The position numbers and the translations under genes were made by a program. The notes below the pieces were generated by a model, which saw only the letters and a list, made by a program, of their open reading frames with translations, was not told where the DNA came from and searched no databases. From Vibrio mexicanus (GTDB taxonomy: Bacteria > Pseudomonadota > Gammaproteobacteria > Enterobacterales > Vibrionaceae): 64,000 bases of DNA. Positions 8,307 through 16,984 of this stretch are shown piece by piece. Location of the stretch: assembly GCF_001012815.1 (NCBI RefSeq), contig NZ_JYJP01000014.1:1-64000 (forward strand), in the 5' to 3' direction. How positions within the stretch are numbered: position 1 is the stretch's first letter; each line of letters opens with the position of its first letter.

Positions 8307-9532
8307 TTAACCCAAAAATGAGATGTAACCTTGGAGGATAATCAGGTTAACGATATCGATAAAGAAAGCGCCGACTATCGGCACGACCATGAAGCTTGCG
8401 GAGACGGACCGAACTTGTTTACCAAAGTACCCATGTTCATCACCGCTGTTGGCGTTGCGCCTAACCCAAAGCCACAATGCCCGCCCGCGATGACGGCAGC
8501 ATCGTAATTCTTACCCATCACTTTGAATGTCACAAAGTAAGCAAAGATACCCAGTATCACAGACTGCACAGCCAAAATAATCAGGAATGGAATCGCAAGA
8601 TCAAAGATATTCCATAGTTTTAGGCTCATCAGCGCCATCGCTAAGAACAATGACAGCGACACTGTACCGAGAATATCCACGGTTTCCGTATCTACCTTAT
8701 GAACTTTAGTCACTTCCATGATGTTAGTGATAAACACACCGATAAACAGGGCGTAAACAAAATCGGGGATCATCAACCACTGAATATCCAACCCTTTCAC
8801 GAACTGCTCTAGATACTTAGCACCGGTGACACAAATAAGAAGGATAAACAGCACTTCGACCACTTTTTTTGCAGTTACTTTGTCTTCTTCGTATTCGTTG
8901 TAAGTAACAAGCTCTGGAAAGCGTTCATGGGTATGAATGCCAGTGCCGTATTCAGATTCAATATTGTGTTTGTTGATAAGCTTCTGAGCCACTGGACTGC
9001 CGATAATACCACCGATGATTAGACCGAATGTTGCCGACGCCATCGCGATTTCAAGCGTATTTGCCAGGCCGTAAGTCTCTGAGAATGTTTGTGACCACGC
9101 GGCACCTGTACCATGACCGCCAGACAAAGTAATGGAACCTGCAATCAAGCCCATCAGTGGGTCTAGCCCTAATGCCGTCGCCATCGACACACCCACGCCG
9201 TTCTGGATAATGATATAAAAACGACGCTACCGCTAAGAAAAGGAAAACTTTAGCCCCCCTTTCATCAACTGGGTGTAGTTCGCGGCTAAGCCTACGGTGC
9301 TGAAAAACATCAACATAAAGGTGTTTTGTAGCGGCAGAGAAAACTCCAAATCTATCTGATTGAAGTGCATTACTGTGATAATAAACGCTACAATCAAACC
9401 GCCGACAATGGGTTCAGGAATATTGAATTTTTTTAAGATAGGGAGCTTCGAATTAACGAAATGGCCAAGAAAAAGAACACTGATGGCAATTAAAAAAGAT
9501 TCTAGTGGCCCTACGGAGATAACTTGATTCAT
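8307..9532 (-). CDS. gltS: Sodium/glutamate symporter GltS (three indels)
   Basis: An inner-membrane Na+-coupled glutamate carrier, 408 residues when repaired, equal to the family's usual length. The N-terminal part (from ATG 9532, preceded by AGAGG) runs to a stop at 9233. The main part (8375-9196) carries the signature GLDPLMGLIAGSITLSGGHG and the matching second-repeat GGHCGFGLGATPTAV. Alignment with E. coli GltS shows a base missing in the T-run read at 9244-9247 and a base extra in the T-run at 9217-9221, which together restore 16 residues of TM helix. A third missing T at 8392-8393 restores the C-terminus (VGAFFIDIVN...) ending at TAA 8307. The next transcript, the qrr sRNA, also lies on the minus strand upstream. 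Confidence 0.9.
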
Positions 9533-9805
9533 ATAACCTCTTTAAGTTTCCGCTCATCTTCCTTAATGAGTGTTGTTTACACGCAGTACTGCCTGTAAAT
9601 CATTCTGTCATAATCTTTGTCTATAAATAGATCCTATACAAACAAATGAAATGTCTATCTCAACGATGATAATCAGGTTGACTATCGATAAGAGAAAAAA
9701 GAAAGCAGGCATTATTAAAGATTAGACCATCCTCTGTCGAGAGCTAGTTCGGTATAAAATTCACAAAAATGGCGCTAAGATCAAAGAAATTGGTGAATTT
9801 TGGGC

Positions 9806-9912
9806 AAAAAAAAGCCAACCGCAATGTTCGCGATTGGCGTATATTTTGTGTGAACAATAGTATTCACTAACAACGTCAGTTGGCTAGGTGACCCTCGGCT
9901 TAATAAGGGTCA
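9806..9912 (-). ncRNA. qrr: Qrr quorum-sensing small RNA
   Basis: The minus strand from 9912 begins TGACCC and contains the Qrr core CTAGCCAACTGACGTTGTTA. This is the nearly invariant region that pairs with luxR-type, aphA and luxO mRNAs together with Hfq. A first hairpin (TGACCCTT...GAGGGTCA) precedes it, and the RNA ends in a terminator hairpin (GCCAATCGC...GCGGTTGGC, 9814-9838) with T8. The predicted length of about 107 nt fits the family. The start lies exactly 12 bp downstream of the GC element of a sigma-54 promoter. Vibrios carry several qrr paralogues, and I do not assign the number. The sequence identification is confident. Confidence 0.95.
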
Positions 9913-9922
9913 CTTGTGTATA

Positions 9923-9939
9923 TGCAGTTAGCGTGCCAA
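9923..9939 (-). promoter_or_regulatory. Sigma-54 (-24/-12) promoter of qrr
   Basis: The minus strand reads TTGGCACGCTAACTGCA. GG and GC elements separated by ten bases match the RpoN consensus, with the predicted start at 9912. This fits the known LuxO/RpoN control of qrr genes. Confidence 0.9.
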
Positions 9940-10013
9940 CTTTGAAACAGCCATTTTATATGTCCATCGTCGCAGAAAACCCACTCTTTGCCCTGCTGTT
10001 TCGCATAATGCAT

Positions 10014-10026
10014 TTGCATTTTGCAA
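10014..10026 (-). promoter_or_regulatory. LuxO-binding site (upstream activating sequence)
   Basis: A perfect dyad, TTGCA-TTT-TGCAA, lies about 100 bp upstream of the qrr start. It matches the LuxO enhancer site described upstream of qrr genes. A related partial TTGCAA repeat lies just beyond it (10022-10040). Phospho-LuxO bound here would activate the sigma-54 promoter at low cell density. Confidence 0.85.
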
Positions 10027-10132
10027 ATTCAAATTGCAAATTAATACTCACCTACTTTCTTATCAACTGATTTATCAACCTTACTTACAATAGATCTCTA
10101 TGATAGAGATACTCATTATTTTTGATTGTCTG

Positions 10133-10399
10133 TATACCCAAGTAACCTCAAGATGCGTGATTCAGCGTGAATTGCCTAGTTTGCAAACACGGCAACGATT
10201 CGACTATCTAGTGGTCCTACATTGAGAATCGTTAACAAAGTATGCGGACTAGGCAAACTCGCCCTTCGGGAGCGGATAACTGATTCAATTTCTGTGTTAA
10301 ATGACTTGGAAAGAACCTGTTATTTCGCTGCATCATTTGCCTTGAACTTGAACCAGTGAACTCGCTCTGAATCCTGTCTCTTGAAGTCACTTGGGTATA
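10133..10399. repeat. 267-bp element with terminal inverted repeats
   Basis: The left end TATACCCAAGTAACCTCAAG and the right end (read inverted, TATACCCAAGTGACTTCAAG) match at 18 of 20 positions. The interior has no ORF and several self-complementary stretches. This looks like an ERIC/MITE-like dispersed Vibrio element, non-autonomous and without a transposase. It sits between qrr and popT. Shorter sequences that share the end motif occur at about 14361 and 53213. Its length is greater than that of the classic 127-bp ERIC. Confidence 0.7.
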
Positions 10400-10432
10400 T
10401 AATCAGCCAATCCAAATTAATTGTGATTACAA

Positions 10433-11353
10433 ATGAATTACTTAACGACTTTCTTTAAAGGTATGGCGATGGGCGCGGCCGATGTCGTCCCCGGCGTATC
10501 GGGCGGAACCATCGCTTTCATCACTGGCATCTACGACACGCTACTGGGCAGCATTCGAAAAATAGGCCCCGGAGCAATCACGATATGGCGTGAGCAAGGG
10601 TTCAAAGCCGCTTTCAATCACATCAACGGTTTTTTCTTAGTTGCACTGTTTGGCGGTGTATTAACCAGCATTTTGACTTTGGCAAAACTGATCTCTTACC
10701 TGCTTGTCGAACACCCTATCCCGCTGTGGTCGTTTTTCTTCGGCTTAATCCTTGTGTCTGTGTTCCACATCCTCAAGCAAATTGAGCAGCGATCGCTATC
10801 GCGCTTGGTGTTCTTACTGCTAGGGGTCGCCTTTGCTTATAGCATTACCGTCTTGAGCCCACTGCAGATGGAGCCGACTTATCTCAATGTCATCTTGGCA
10901 GGGGCCATCGCTATTTGCGCTATGATTCTTCCCGGTATTTCTGGCAGCTTTATTCTGCTTCTTATTGGTATGTACACGCCTGTTCTCGCTGCCGTTAAAG
11001 GATTTCAGATTGATATTCTGGCGCTGTTTTTAGTTGGCTGTGTTGCGGGTTTACTGTCGTTCTCACACGTACTTTCTTGGTTATTGAACCGTTTCCGCGA
11101 CTTTACACTTATCTTCCTGACAGGGTTGATGATAGGTACTTTGCCGAAAATTTGGCCTTGGAAGCAAACTCTGACTTGGCGCACTAACTCAAGTGGTGAG
11201 CAAGTGCCTTTAATTGAGCAAAACCTTTCACCGTTCCAGTTCGAAGCAGTGACGAACCAACCATCACAGCTGGTCTTAGCGGTAGTTATGATGGTGGTAG
11301 CCATTGCCCTCGTCCTCGGGCTTGAGAAGTTTGCTGAAGGTAAAGAGAGTTAA
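10433..11353 (+). CDS. popT: Polyprenyl-phosphate transporter PopT (DUF368)
   Basis: A 306-residue polytopic inner-membrane protein of the DUF368 family. Members of this family, including the V. cholerae protein PopT, recycle undecaprenyl phosphate from the periplasmic to the cytoplasmic face for peptidoglycan synthesis. Two family signatures are present: MGAADVVPGVSGGTIAFITG (about residues 12-31) and MILPGISGSFILLLIGMY (about 164-181), the inverted-repeat re-entrant motifs. About eight hydrophobic segments are visible. ATG 10433 opens the frame. A clean terminator follows at 11407. Family assignment is firm; the substrate is inferred from the family. Confidence 0.9.
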   Translation: MNYLTTFFKGMAMGAADVVPGVSGGTIAFITGIYDTLLGSIRKIGPGAITIWREQGFKAAFNHINGFFLVALFGGVLTSILTLAKLISYLLVEHPIPLWSFFFGLILVSVFHILKQIEQRSLSRLVFLLLGVAFAYSITVLSPLQMEPTYLNVILAGAIAICAMILPGISGSFILLLIGMYTPVLAAVKGFQIDILALFLVGCVAGLLSFSHVLSWLLNRFRDFTLIFLTGLMIGTLPKIWPWKQTLTWRTNSSGEQVPLIEQNLSPFQFEAVTNQPSQLVLAVVMMVVAIALVLGLEKFAEGKES

Positions 11354-11406
11354 GCTCCAGTTCAATCCACCTATCCCCTCAAACAGCTTTCCCACTCAAA
11401 CAATAA

Positions 11407-11432
11407 GCGGAGCCAAATAGCTCCGCTTTTTT
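11407..11432 (+). terminator. Intrinsic terminator after popT
   Basis: A GCGGAGC / GCTCCGC stem with loop CAAATA is followed by T6. Confidence 0.85.
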
Positions 11433-11546
11433 GTTCGTCACCACAGCGTTACCATTTGATTCTTTCCACATTTTTATCGTCGCACTCAATGCTGAATCAC
11501 AGCTTCATGCTACTATCGCATTTTGATTTCCTATGAGTTTTCACTG

Positions 11547-11987
11547 ATGCATTCAGGTTTTAAGTTTATCTTTATCGGTGCAGCGTTGGTTGCGGGCATT
11601 TTTGCCAGCGATGTTATCTTTCAGCCATCTCAATCCGAGCCTACCTCTTTAGCACCGTCCCTTGATGATCACTGCATGCTGACTTCAGCGCCATGTAAGC
11701 AAGACAATGCTGTCATGACGATAGACCGAGATACGGTTCATCCGCTTATCCCTGTCACGTTAGAAGTAGAATGGCCTGACTCTGAAAGCGACAGCCTGCA
11801 ACTGTCATTAGAAGGTCACGAGATGGATATGGGCGCTCCCCGATTCATCCTCAAACGAACCGATGGAAACCTCTTTTCAGGTGAGATTATCCTCCCTGTC
11901 TGCACTCAAGAGAGCATGATTTGGACCGGCAAATTGACCGATGGTGCTCATACCGTTTTCCCTGCAATAAGGATGTCTCATGAATAA
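11547..11987 (+). CDS. FixH/YtkA-like periplasmic protein of copper cluster
   Basis: A 146-residue protein with one N-terminal membrane anchor (about residues 4-22) and a periplasmic beta domain. The segment LEGHEMDMG, with His and two Met, followed by LFSGEIILPVCTQESMIWTG, resembles the FixH/YtkA-like fold found near cytochrome-oxidase and copper-handling genes. A second Cys pair (CMLTSAPC) lies near residues 41-48. The start at ATG 11547 is preferred to the TTG at 11523. Its stop overlaps the next gene's start by 8 bp, so the three genes 11547-13027 form an operon. It probably helps to deliver copper to a cuproenzyme. Confidence 0.65.
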   Translation: MHSGFKFIFIGAALVAGIFASDVIFQPSQSEPTSLAPSLDDHCMLTSAPCKQDNAVMTIDRDTVHPLIPVTLEVEWPDSESDSLQLSLEGHEMDMGAPRFILKRTDGNLFSGEIILPVCTQESMIWTGKLTDGAHTVFPAIRMSHE

Positions 11988-12573
11988 GCGTTGGATTCTC
12001 GCACTTGCTGCCGCCTTTGCACTAGGCATTGGCGCTAAGCAGTTCCTAAACTCTTCTTCCGAATCAGGTTCAGGTGTGATGGCTGAACTCGGTTTGCAAG
12101 GTAAAAACGATCAAGCCGTCGCACTGTTTAATCCGCAGGATGAGCGAATTCGCATTGTCTACTTTGGCTTCACGCATTGTCCAGATGTCTGCCCAACCTC
12201 TCTTGCGATGCTTGCAGGCGCCTTAAATCAAGTTGACCAAGATTTAGCTAATCAGTTCTGGCCAGTCTTTATTTCACTCGACCCTGATCGCGACCACGCA
12301 GCCAAAGCCCATGAATATGCCCAATACTTCCATCCAGCCATTGATGGGGCTTCGACTTCCGAAGAAAAAACCAAAGCACTAGCGGGTCAGTACGGCGTGA
12401 TTTTTCGAAGAACCGAACTTGAGAATTCTCAACTTGAATACACGGTCGACCACAGTTCTTACTTCTACTTCTTAAAGCCTGATGGCACCCTGATTCAAAA
12501 AGTACCCCACACTTTAACACCTGCCCCTATCGTGCAGGCCATGACAACAATTACAAGCTCATCAAAAGGATAA
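11980..12573 (+). CDS. SCO-family copper chaperone (SCO1/SenC)
   Basis: A 197-residue membrane-anchored thioredoxin-fold protein (anchor about residues 5-20). The copper-binding CPDVC motif occurs in FGFTHCPDVCPTSL (about residues 64-77), and the distal His is in YTVDHSSYF (about 155). SCO proteins load copper into the CuA site of cytochrome c oxidase or keep the site's cysteines reduced. The start overlaps the preceding gene, and the PCuAC gene begins 4 bp after its stop. Together they form a compact copper-delivery operon; no oxidase subunit gene is in the window. Confidence 0.92.
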   Translation: MNKRWILALAAAFALGIGAKQFLNSSSESGSGVMAELGLQGKNDQAVALFNPQDERIRIVYFGFTHCPDVCPTSLAMLAGALNQVDQDLANQFWPVFISLDPDRDHAAKAHEYAQYFHPAIDGASTSEEKTKALAGQYGVIFRRTELENSQLEYTVDHSSYFYFLKPDGTLIQKVPHTLTPAPIVQAMTTITSSSKG

Positions 12574-12577
12574 TGAC

Positions 12578-13027
12578 ATGAAACTAAAAGCCCTGATGTT
12601 CTCTAGCCTAATTGCGACTTCTTTCACCGCCACAGCGGCTATGGATGTGATGGCTCACCATCCTTACGCACGTGCCACTCCACCAAATGCCCCTACCAGC
12701 GCTGTCTTTGTTGAGTTAATGAACCACAGCGAGGTTGACCGCACCATAGTGGCTGCACAAACGCCAGCGGCAGGTAAAGTTGAGTTGCATGATGTGATCA
12801 AAGAGGGCGACTTAATGAAGATGCGTCAGGTCGAAAATATCGTCATCCCAGCTAACGAAACCGTTACGCTCAAGCCTGGTAGCTTACACATCATGTTGTT
12901 TGACCTTGTCGAACCTCTAAAAGAAGGGAATGAGATCGAAGTGGAGCTGGAATTCGCCAACGGTGCCAAGCAAACCTTCACTGCGCCAATCAAAAAAGTG
13001 ATGGGCGGAATGAAGCACCACCATTAA
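12578..13027 (+). CDS. Periplasmic copper chaperone PCu(A)C
   Basis: A 149-residue secreted protein with signal peptide (residues 1-20, ending ATAA). The PCuAC metal site, H-M-x10-M-x21-H-x-M, is recognisable as VELHDVIKEGDLMKMRQVEN through GSLHIMLF. The C-terminus ends GGMKHHH, a His-rich tail that could add a further copper site. The family passes Cu(I) to cytochrome oxidase, often with an SCO protein. It is the last gene of the three-gene copper operon and is followed directly by a very strong terminator. Confidence 0.93.
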   Translation: MKLKALMFSSLIATSFTATAAMDVMAHHPYARATPPNAPTSAVFVELMNHSEVDRTIVAAQTPAAGKVELHDVIKEGDLMKMRQVENIVIPANETVTLKPGSLHIMLFDLVEPLKEGNEIEVELEFANGAKQTFTAPIKKVMGGMKHHH

Positions 13028-13050
13028 TCCTAATCATTCTAAAACACAGA

Positions 13051-13087
13051 AAAGCCCCCGATGACGAAATCATCGGGGGCTTTTTCA
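13051..13087. terminator. Strong bidirectional intrinsic terminator
   Basis: An 11-bp stem, GCCCCCGATGA / TCATCGGGGGC, is flanked by AAA and T5. It ends the copper operon and the convergent Sel1 gene. Confidence 0.95.
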
Positions 13088-13106
13088 TTCTTTAGTAGGA
13101 GCCAAG

Positions 13107-14261
13107 CTAAGACTTGTTAAATGAGCTGTGGGAGAAATCGAGCTTTTCTAACCCATCTGTTTGTACTGGTTGCTCAGGAGGATTAGCAGGGGCTTCCTCA
13201 TCGATCGCCACTTCTGGCGGTGCCTCCTCCAACTCTGCTTCTGCAACTTCACCCTTAGCTGGGATATAAACACCACGCTTGTAGAGCTTATTCAATGCTT
13301 TAATGATGGAATGTTTGCTCACAGTGCCGGCAGTAATTTTCTTAACCATAGGCTTGGCCAAAGCCTGCAAACCAACCACTGAATCAACACCAATATTCGA
13401 GCCGACTTGATCGCGCAGTGCTTTTGCAAGTTCGTAGCCGAAATGCGCCGAAAGGAAAGCCCAAATATACGCTACCGCATTGCCTGAGCTGCCCCTGTCT
13501 ATCCATGCTTGAGCCGCATGGTACATGGCTTCGTTATTTCCTTGTTCAGCGGCTCTTTCAAGCCAGTAACAAGCTTTGCTGTGGTCAGAGGCGATGCCTT
13601 TACCTTCGAGATAGCATAAACCTAACTTCATTCGTCCAGTGCTGCTGTTTAGCTCTGCCGCCTTGCGATACCAATAGATGGCATCTTCTGGCTTGCGATC
13701 AAAGTTATCGGGTGATTGACACCAATCGCCGAGGAAAAGAATGGCGTTAATGAAACCTTCATTGGCCGCACTTTGCATCGTCTCCAATGCTTTTACAATG
13801 TTCTTCTCAATGCCACGACCATGGAAATACGCCAGTGCCACTTCGTATTTAGCCGACACTTGACCTTCAGAGGCATTAATAGCCAACTGCCAGAACCTTG
13901 CTTTCTCTTTGAGCACCACATCTTCGCGCATGCGCTGGCTGATACGCACTATCCCGTACATACCCGTCACATTATTCAGCTCCGCCGCCTTGTTGTACCA
14001 ATACAAGGCTTCTTTCACATTCTTACGTTCTGCTTCTTTGGCTAAGTAGAGAATGGTTGGAATATGCCCGCTTTCCGCTTTCATTAAGCGCTCTTCACGC
14101 TCTTTTTGGCGGTTTTTTTCTAGCGCTTTTCGATAAGCAATCTCTCGCTGTTTTCTCTCTTCTTCTAAACGCTTTTTTCTAATTGAGAGCGACAACATCC
14201 ATACAAACACCAAAATCAGTGCCAGTCCTGTCGCGCCAATTGCTATGCCTATCGTACTCAT
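13107..14261 (-). CDS. Membrane-anchored Sel1-repeat protein
   Basis: A 384-residue protein. One N-terminal membrane helix (about residues 5-25) is followed by a highly charged coiled coil (about 29-65), at least four Sel1/TPR-like repeats and an acidic, proline-rich tail (about 340-370). The repeats show the A-x-x-x-Y/L-G-x-x-Y-x-x-G-x-G pattern, for example ALAYFHGRGI and LGLCYLEGKGI. Such proteins are protein-interaction scaffolds, and no enzyme motif is present. It shares its strand with the bactofilin/M23 pair 260 bp upstream, but a repeat-like hairpin lies between them. Confidence 0.8.
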   Translation of the reverse strand: MSTIGIAIGATGLALILVFVWMLSLSIRKKRLEEERKQREIAYRKALEKNRQKEREERLMKAESGHIPTILYLAKEAERKNVKEALYWYNKAAELNNVTGMYGIVRISQRMREDVVLKEKARFWQLAINASEGQVSAKYEVALAYFHGRGIEKNIVKALETMQSAANEGFINAILFLGDWCQSPDNFDRKPEDAIYWYRKAAELNSSTGRMKLGLCYLEGKGIASDHSKACYWLERAAEQGNNEAMYHAAQAWIDRGSSGNAVAYIWAFLSAHFGYELAKALRDQVGSNIGVDSVVGLQALAKPMVKKITAGTVSKHSIIKALNKLYKRGVYIPAKGEVAEAELEEAPPEVAIDEEAPANPPEQPVQTDGLEKLDFSHSSFNKS

Positions 14262-14360
14262 TCGGTCATCTTTTCATTCGCATGTATTAGTGTATCGACC
14301 ACCAACGCATATCTTTGAGTCATAGTTAAAGTGTAGGAAACAAAGTCGCCCAGCGACTTT

Positions 14361-14389
14361 TATACCCAAGTAACCTCAAGATACTTGTG
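14361..14389. repeat. Short copy of the TATACCCAAGTAACCTCAAG repeat end
   Basis: These bases repeat the left end of the 10133-10399 element exactly for 22 bases (through AAGAT). The motif then folds back (CAAGTA...TACTTG). No matching right end was found nearby, so it may be a solo or decayed copy. Confidence 0.55.
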
Positions 14390-14522
14390 TATACAAGGTA
14401 ACGATGATAACTCACCGGAGAGAACTTCTCATCGAAGAATATGAAAGGAAGTGAAGTAACACGGACATTAATGAAGGTCCGCCATAGACACAGGTGTGAA
14501 AGAAAGGAAAAAAGCTGAAGGT

Positions 14523-14924
14523 TTACCCTTCAGCCATCATCTTTGCATCGTTTAGGTCAACAACTTGCTTGTCTTGTACTGAATGAGTCAGGCCGTTGAA
14601 TTTGCCACCTTTCTCAATGCTTAGATCATCACTGTAAATCTCGCCGGTCGCACGGCCTTGGCTAAGGATTTCAATACGTGATGCATGGCAAACACCTTCA
14701 AACTCACCGTTAATAATAACGTGATTTGCAAAGACTTCGCCTTTTACAGAACCAGATTGGCTAATCACCAAGGCTTTCTCTACATGCAGTTGGCCTTCGA
14801 TTTGGCCATCCACTTGAATGTCACTTTCTAGCTTGAGTTGTCCTTCGATAGCACAGCCTTTTGCGATGACAGTTGTAGCTGACTGCTGACTCTTAGCTCG
14901 ACTTTGTTTACTAAAGATTCCCAT
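14523..14924 (-). CDS. Bactofilin (polymer-forming cytoskeletal protein)
   Basis: A 133-residue bactofilin. The central beta-helix is visible as repeated short strands with glycine turns: GCAIEGQLKLESDIQVDGQI, then SGSVKGEVFANHVIINGEFEG and ATGEIYSDDLSIEKGGKFNG. Short polar tails flank it on both sides. Bactofilins self-assemble into filaments that position cell-wall enzymes. Its start lies within the last codons of an M23 endopeptidase gene (14-bp overlap), which is the common bactofilin-LytM pairing known from shape control in other bacteria. Confidence 0.9.
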   Translation of the reverse strand: MGIFSKQSRAKSQQSATTVIAKGCAIEGQLKLESDIQVDGQIEGQLHVEKALVISQSGSVKGEVFANHVIINGEFEGVCHASRIEILSQGRATGEIYSDDLSIEKGGKFNGLTHSVQDKQVVDLNDAKMMAEG

Positions 14925-15774
14925 CGAATACCTCGTACTTCACTAAATATTGTTTCAAAATTGTCCACCCCCAATCAACAAAGGGCTTCGGATCTAACGG
15001 CCTACCGACAAAGCGAACTTCGTAATGCAAATGCGGGCCCGATGATAAACCACTGTTGCCGGAATAGGCGATTAGGTCACCCTTCTGGACAAACTCACCG
15101 CTCTTAACCGCAAACTTTTGCAAGTGCGAGTAAGAGCTTGAAAAACCGTAGCTGTGTTGCAATCGCAAAAAGTTACCCGAGCCTTCTTTGCTCGGCCTTG
15201 TAATTTCAACCACACCATCTGCCGGAGCATAAACGGGCGTGCCAGTATTCACGGCAAAGTCTTGGCCACGGTGCATTCGTATCGAGCCAGTCACAGGGTG
15301 CTTTCGCTTCCCATAGCCTGAAGATATCCGAGCGTTATGAACAGGCGCACCACTCGGAATTTGAGTAAGCATCACCATTCTGACTGAAGAGGTGATCGCT
15401 GCTGTGTCCAAACGGGACTCAAGCTCACCTTCACTGTCGTTCATTCCGAGGACTTTTTCTAAATCCCCCAAACGGTCCGATACTAGGTTCATTCGCTCTT
15501 CGCGATCGATCAAGTCACTCTCTAAGCTGGTTTTTAGCTCTCGAAGTGATTCAACTTCTTCCGTTAACGACATAGATTTTGTCTCAAGCTCACGCTGTTT
15601 AAGCTTGGCAAAATCCACCTCGTTAACGAGGTAGTAGATGGCTCCACCTGTTACCATTACGCCAAGCGCAACGAAGTAGCCGATCCCTTTTAAGCAATGA
15701 CGAACCCATTTACCGATATGAAAGTGTTTAGTTCCGCGCACCGAAGAGACGGATACCACTACTCTCTCTTTCAT
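14911..15774 (-). CDS. M23 (LytM) family metalloendopeptidase
   Basis: A 287-residue membrane-anchored peptidoglycan hydrolase candidate. It has one TM helix (about residues 31-50), a coiled coil (about 54-110) and a C-terminal M23 domain. The zinc ligands are present: the His and Asp of RMHRGQDFAV (about 168-177) and the HxH of GPHLHYEVRF (about 247-256); the SYGFSSSYSHLQKF segment supplies another His. It is likely to cut peptide cross-links in the periplasm. The bactofilin gene overlaps its 3' end, which suggests that the filament directs this enzyme, as in the CcmA/Csd systems. Confidence 0.92.
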   Translation of the reverse strand: MKERVVVSVSSVRGTKHFHIGKWVRHCLKGIGYFVALGVMVTGGAIYYLVNEVDFAKLKQRELETKSMSLTEEVESLRELKTSLESDLIDREERMNLVSDRLGDLEKVLGMNDSEGELESRLDTAAITSSVRMVMLTQIPSGAPVHNARISSGYGKRKHPVTGSIRMHRGQDFAVNTGTPVYAPADGVVEITRPSKEGSGNFLRLQHSYGFSSSYSHLQKFAVKSGEFVQKGDLIAYSGNSGLSSGPHLHYEVRFVGRPLDPKPFVDWGWTILKQYLVKYEVFDGNL

Positions 15775-16063
15775 TACTTATTCACTGTTACAACCAAATC
15801 GGGGCGATTCTAGCAACAATCGCAGACGCTAGATATCCCCCGTTGTATACCTTTCAACCAATCTCACACCGCTATTAATAACTTTGTGAGTTGAAGTCAA
15901 TCTTATGAGATGCGACTTAAGAAATCAGAAGCATAGTTTTTTCAAGCACGTGAAATATACCCTGTGACGACAGGATTTTGTGCAACTTACCCTTTATCTT
16001 CATAGTGCGTTGTTTTATAAGTAACTTGATAAAACATAGAGTCAATCGACAAAAAGGATGAGC

Positions 16064-16984
16064 ATGAAAATAGGCATTATTGGGTTGGGCGACATTGCCC
16101 AAAAAGCATACCTACCCGTCATCACCCAAAAAACGGGGATCGAACTTGTTTTCTGCACACGCCAACCCGAAACCGTAAAAAGGTTGAGCCAGCAGTACCG
16201 AATCAATGAGTATTGCACTCAATATCAGGACTTACTCAAGCACAGTGTAGACGCCGTTATGATTCACGCTGCCACGGCTGTGCATCATGAGATAGCCCAA
16301 TTTTTCTTGTCTCACAACATCCCAACTTTTGTTGATAAACCATTAGCCGACAGCGCAGCCCAATGTGAAGAGCTATACGATATTGCAGACAAGCACCAAC
16401 AACCCCTGTATGTGGGCTTCAACCGTCGCCATATCCCTTTGTACAATCAACAGTTGCCTTCATTGCAAAAAGGCCAGCAATCGGATTTACGAGTGATGCG
16501 TTGGGAGAAACACCGACACAACTTACCAGGTGAACTGAGGACTTTTGTCTTCGACGACTTCATTCACGCGTTGGATAGTGTCAATCTTGCCGCTAAAGCG
16601 ACTTTAGAAGGAGTGAACCTCAATATCGCGAAAGAAGGGTCGCAACTCTCGCGAATCGACGTATCGTGGCAGCATCAAGATACGATTTATCAAGCGAGCA
16701 TGAATCGACAATTTGGTATCACTCGCGAGCGAATGTCCGTGGCGTTAGTCAACCAAAGCTATGAGTTCGATTCGTTTGTGTCGGGCAAAAAGTGGATTGA
16801 TGGACAAGAGCATCAAGTCGCCCTAAAAGATTGGACACCCATGCTTAGCAGCAAAGGCTTCGACGCTATGCTTGAAGATTGGTTTGCGGTAGTTCGTTCT
16901 GGCAAACTGCCAACACACACCGCTCAACGTAACCTGGCGACCCATCAACTGGCTGAAGCCATTCTCAATGAGATTGAGCGCTAA
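16064..16984 (+). CDS. Gfo/Idh/MocA-family oxidoreductase
   Basis: A 306-residue NAD(P)-dependent dehydrogenase. The Rossmann dinucleotide-binding motif is at the very start (MKIGIIGLGDIAQKAYLPVI; G-x-G-x-x-A type). The family EKP-equivalent segment FVDKPLADSAAQCEE follows (about residues 92-106), and the C-terminal domain begins at YVGFNRRHIP. Two ATGs compete: with ATG 16058 the AAAAGG ribosome site would abut the start codon, whereas ATG 16064 leaves six bases. I choose 16064. The substrate is unknown, and E. coli relatives include MviM-like proteins. It is convergent with the DUF481 gene; the two stop codons nearly touch. Confidence 0.85.
   Translation: MKIGIIGLGDIAQKAYLPVITQKTGIELVFCTRQPETVKRLSQQYRINEYCTQYQDLLKHSVDAVMIHAATAVHHEIAQFFLSHNIPTFVDKPLADSAAQCEELYDIADKHQQPLYVGFNRRHIPLYNQQLPSLQKGQQSDLRVMRWEKHRHNLPGELRTFVFDDFIHALDSVNLAAKATLEGVNLNIAKEGSQLSRIDVSWQHQDTIYQASMNRQFGITRERMSVALVNQSYEFDSFVSGKKWIDGQEHQVALKDWTPMLSSKGFDAMLEDWFAVVRSGKLPTHTAQRNLATHQLAEAILNEIER

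Noticed and set aside
9888-10070. 60-codon plus-strand frame
   Set aside because: It overlaps the qrr RNA, its sigma-54 promoter and the LuxO site on the other strand and has no ribosome site or domain.
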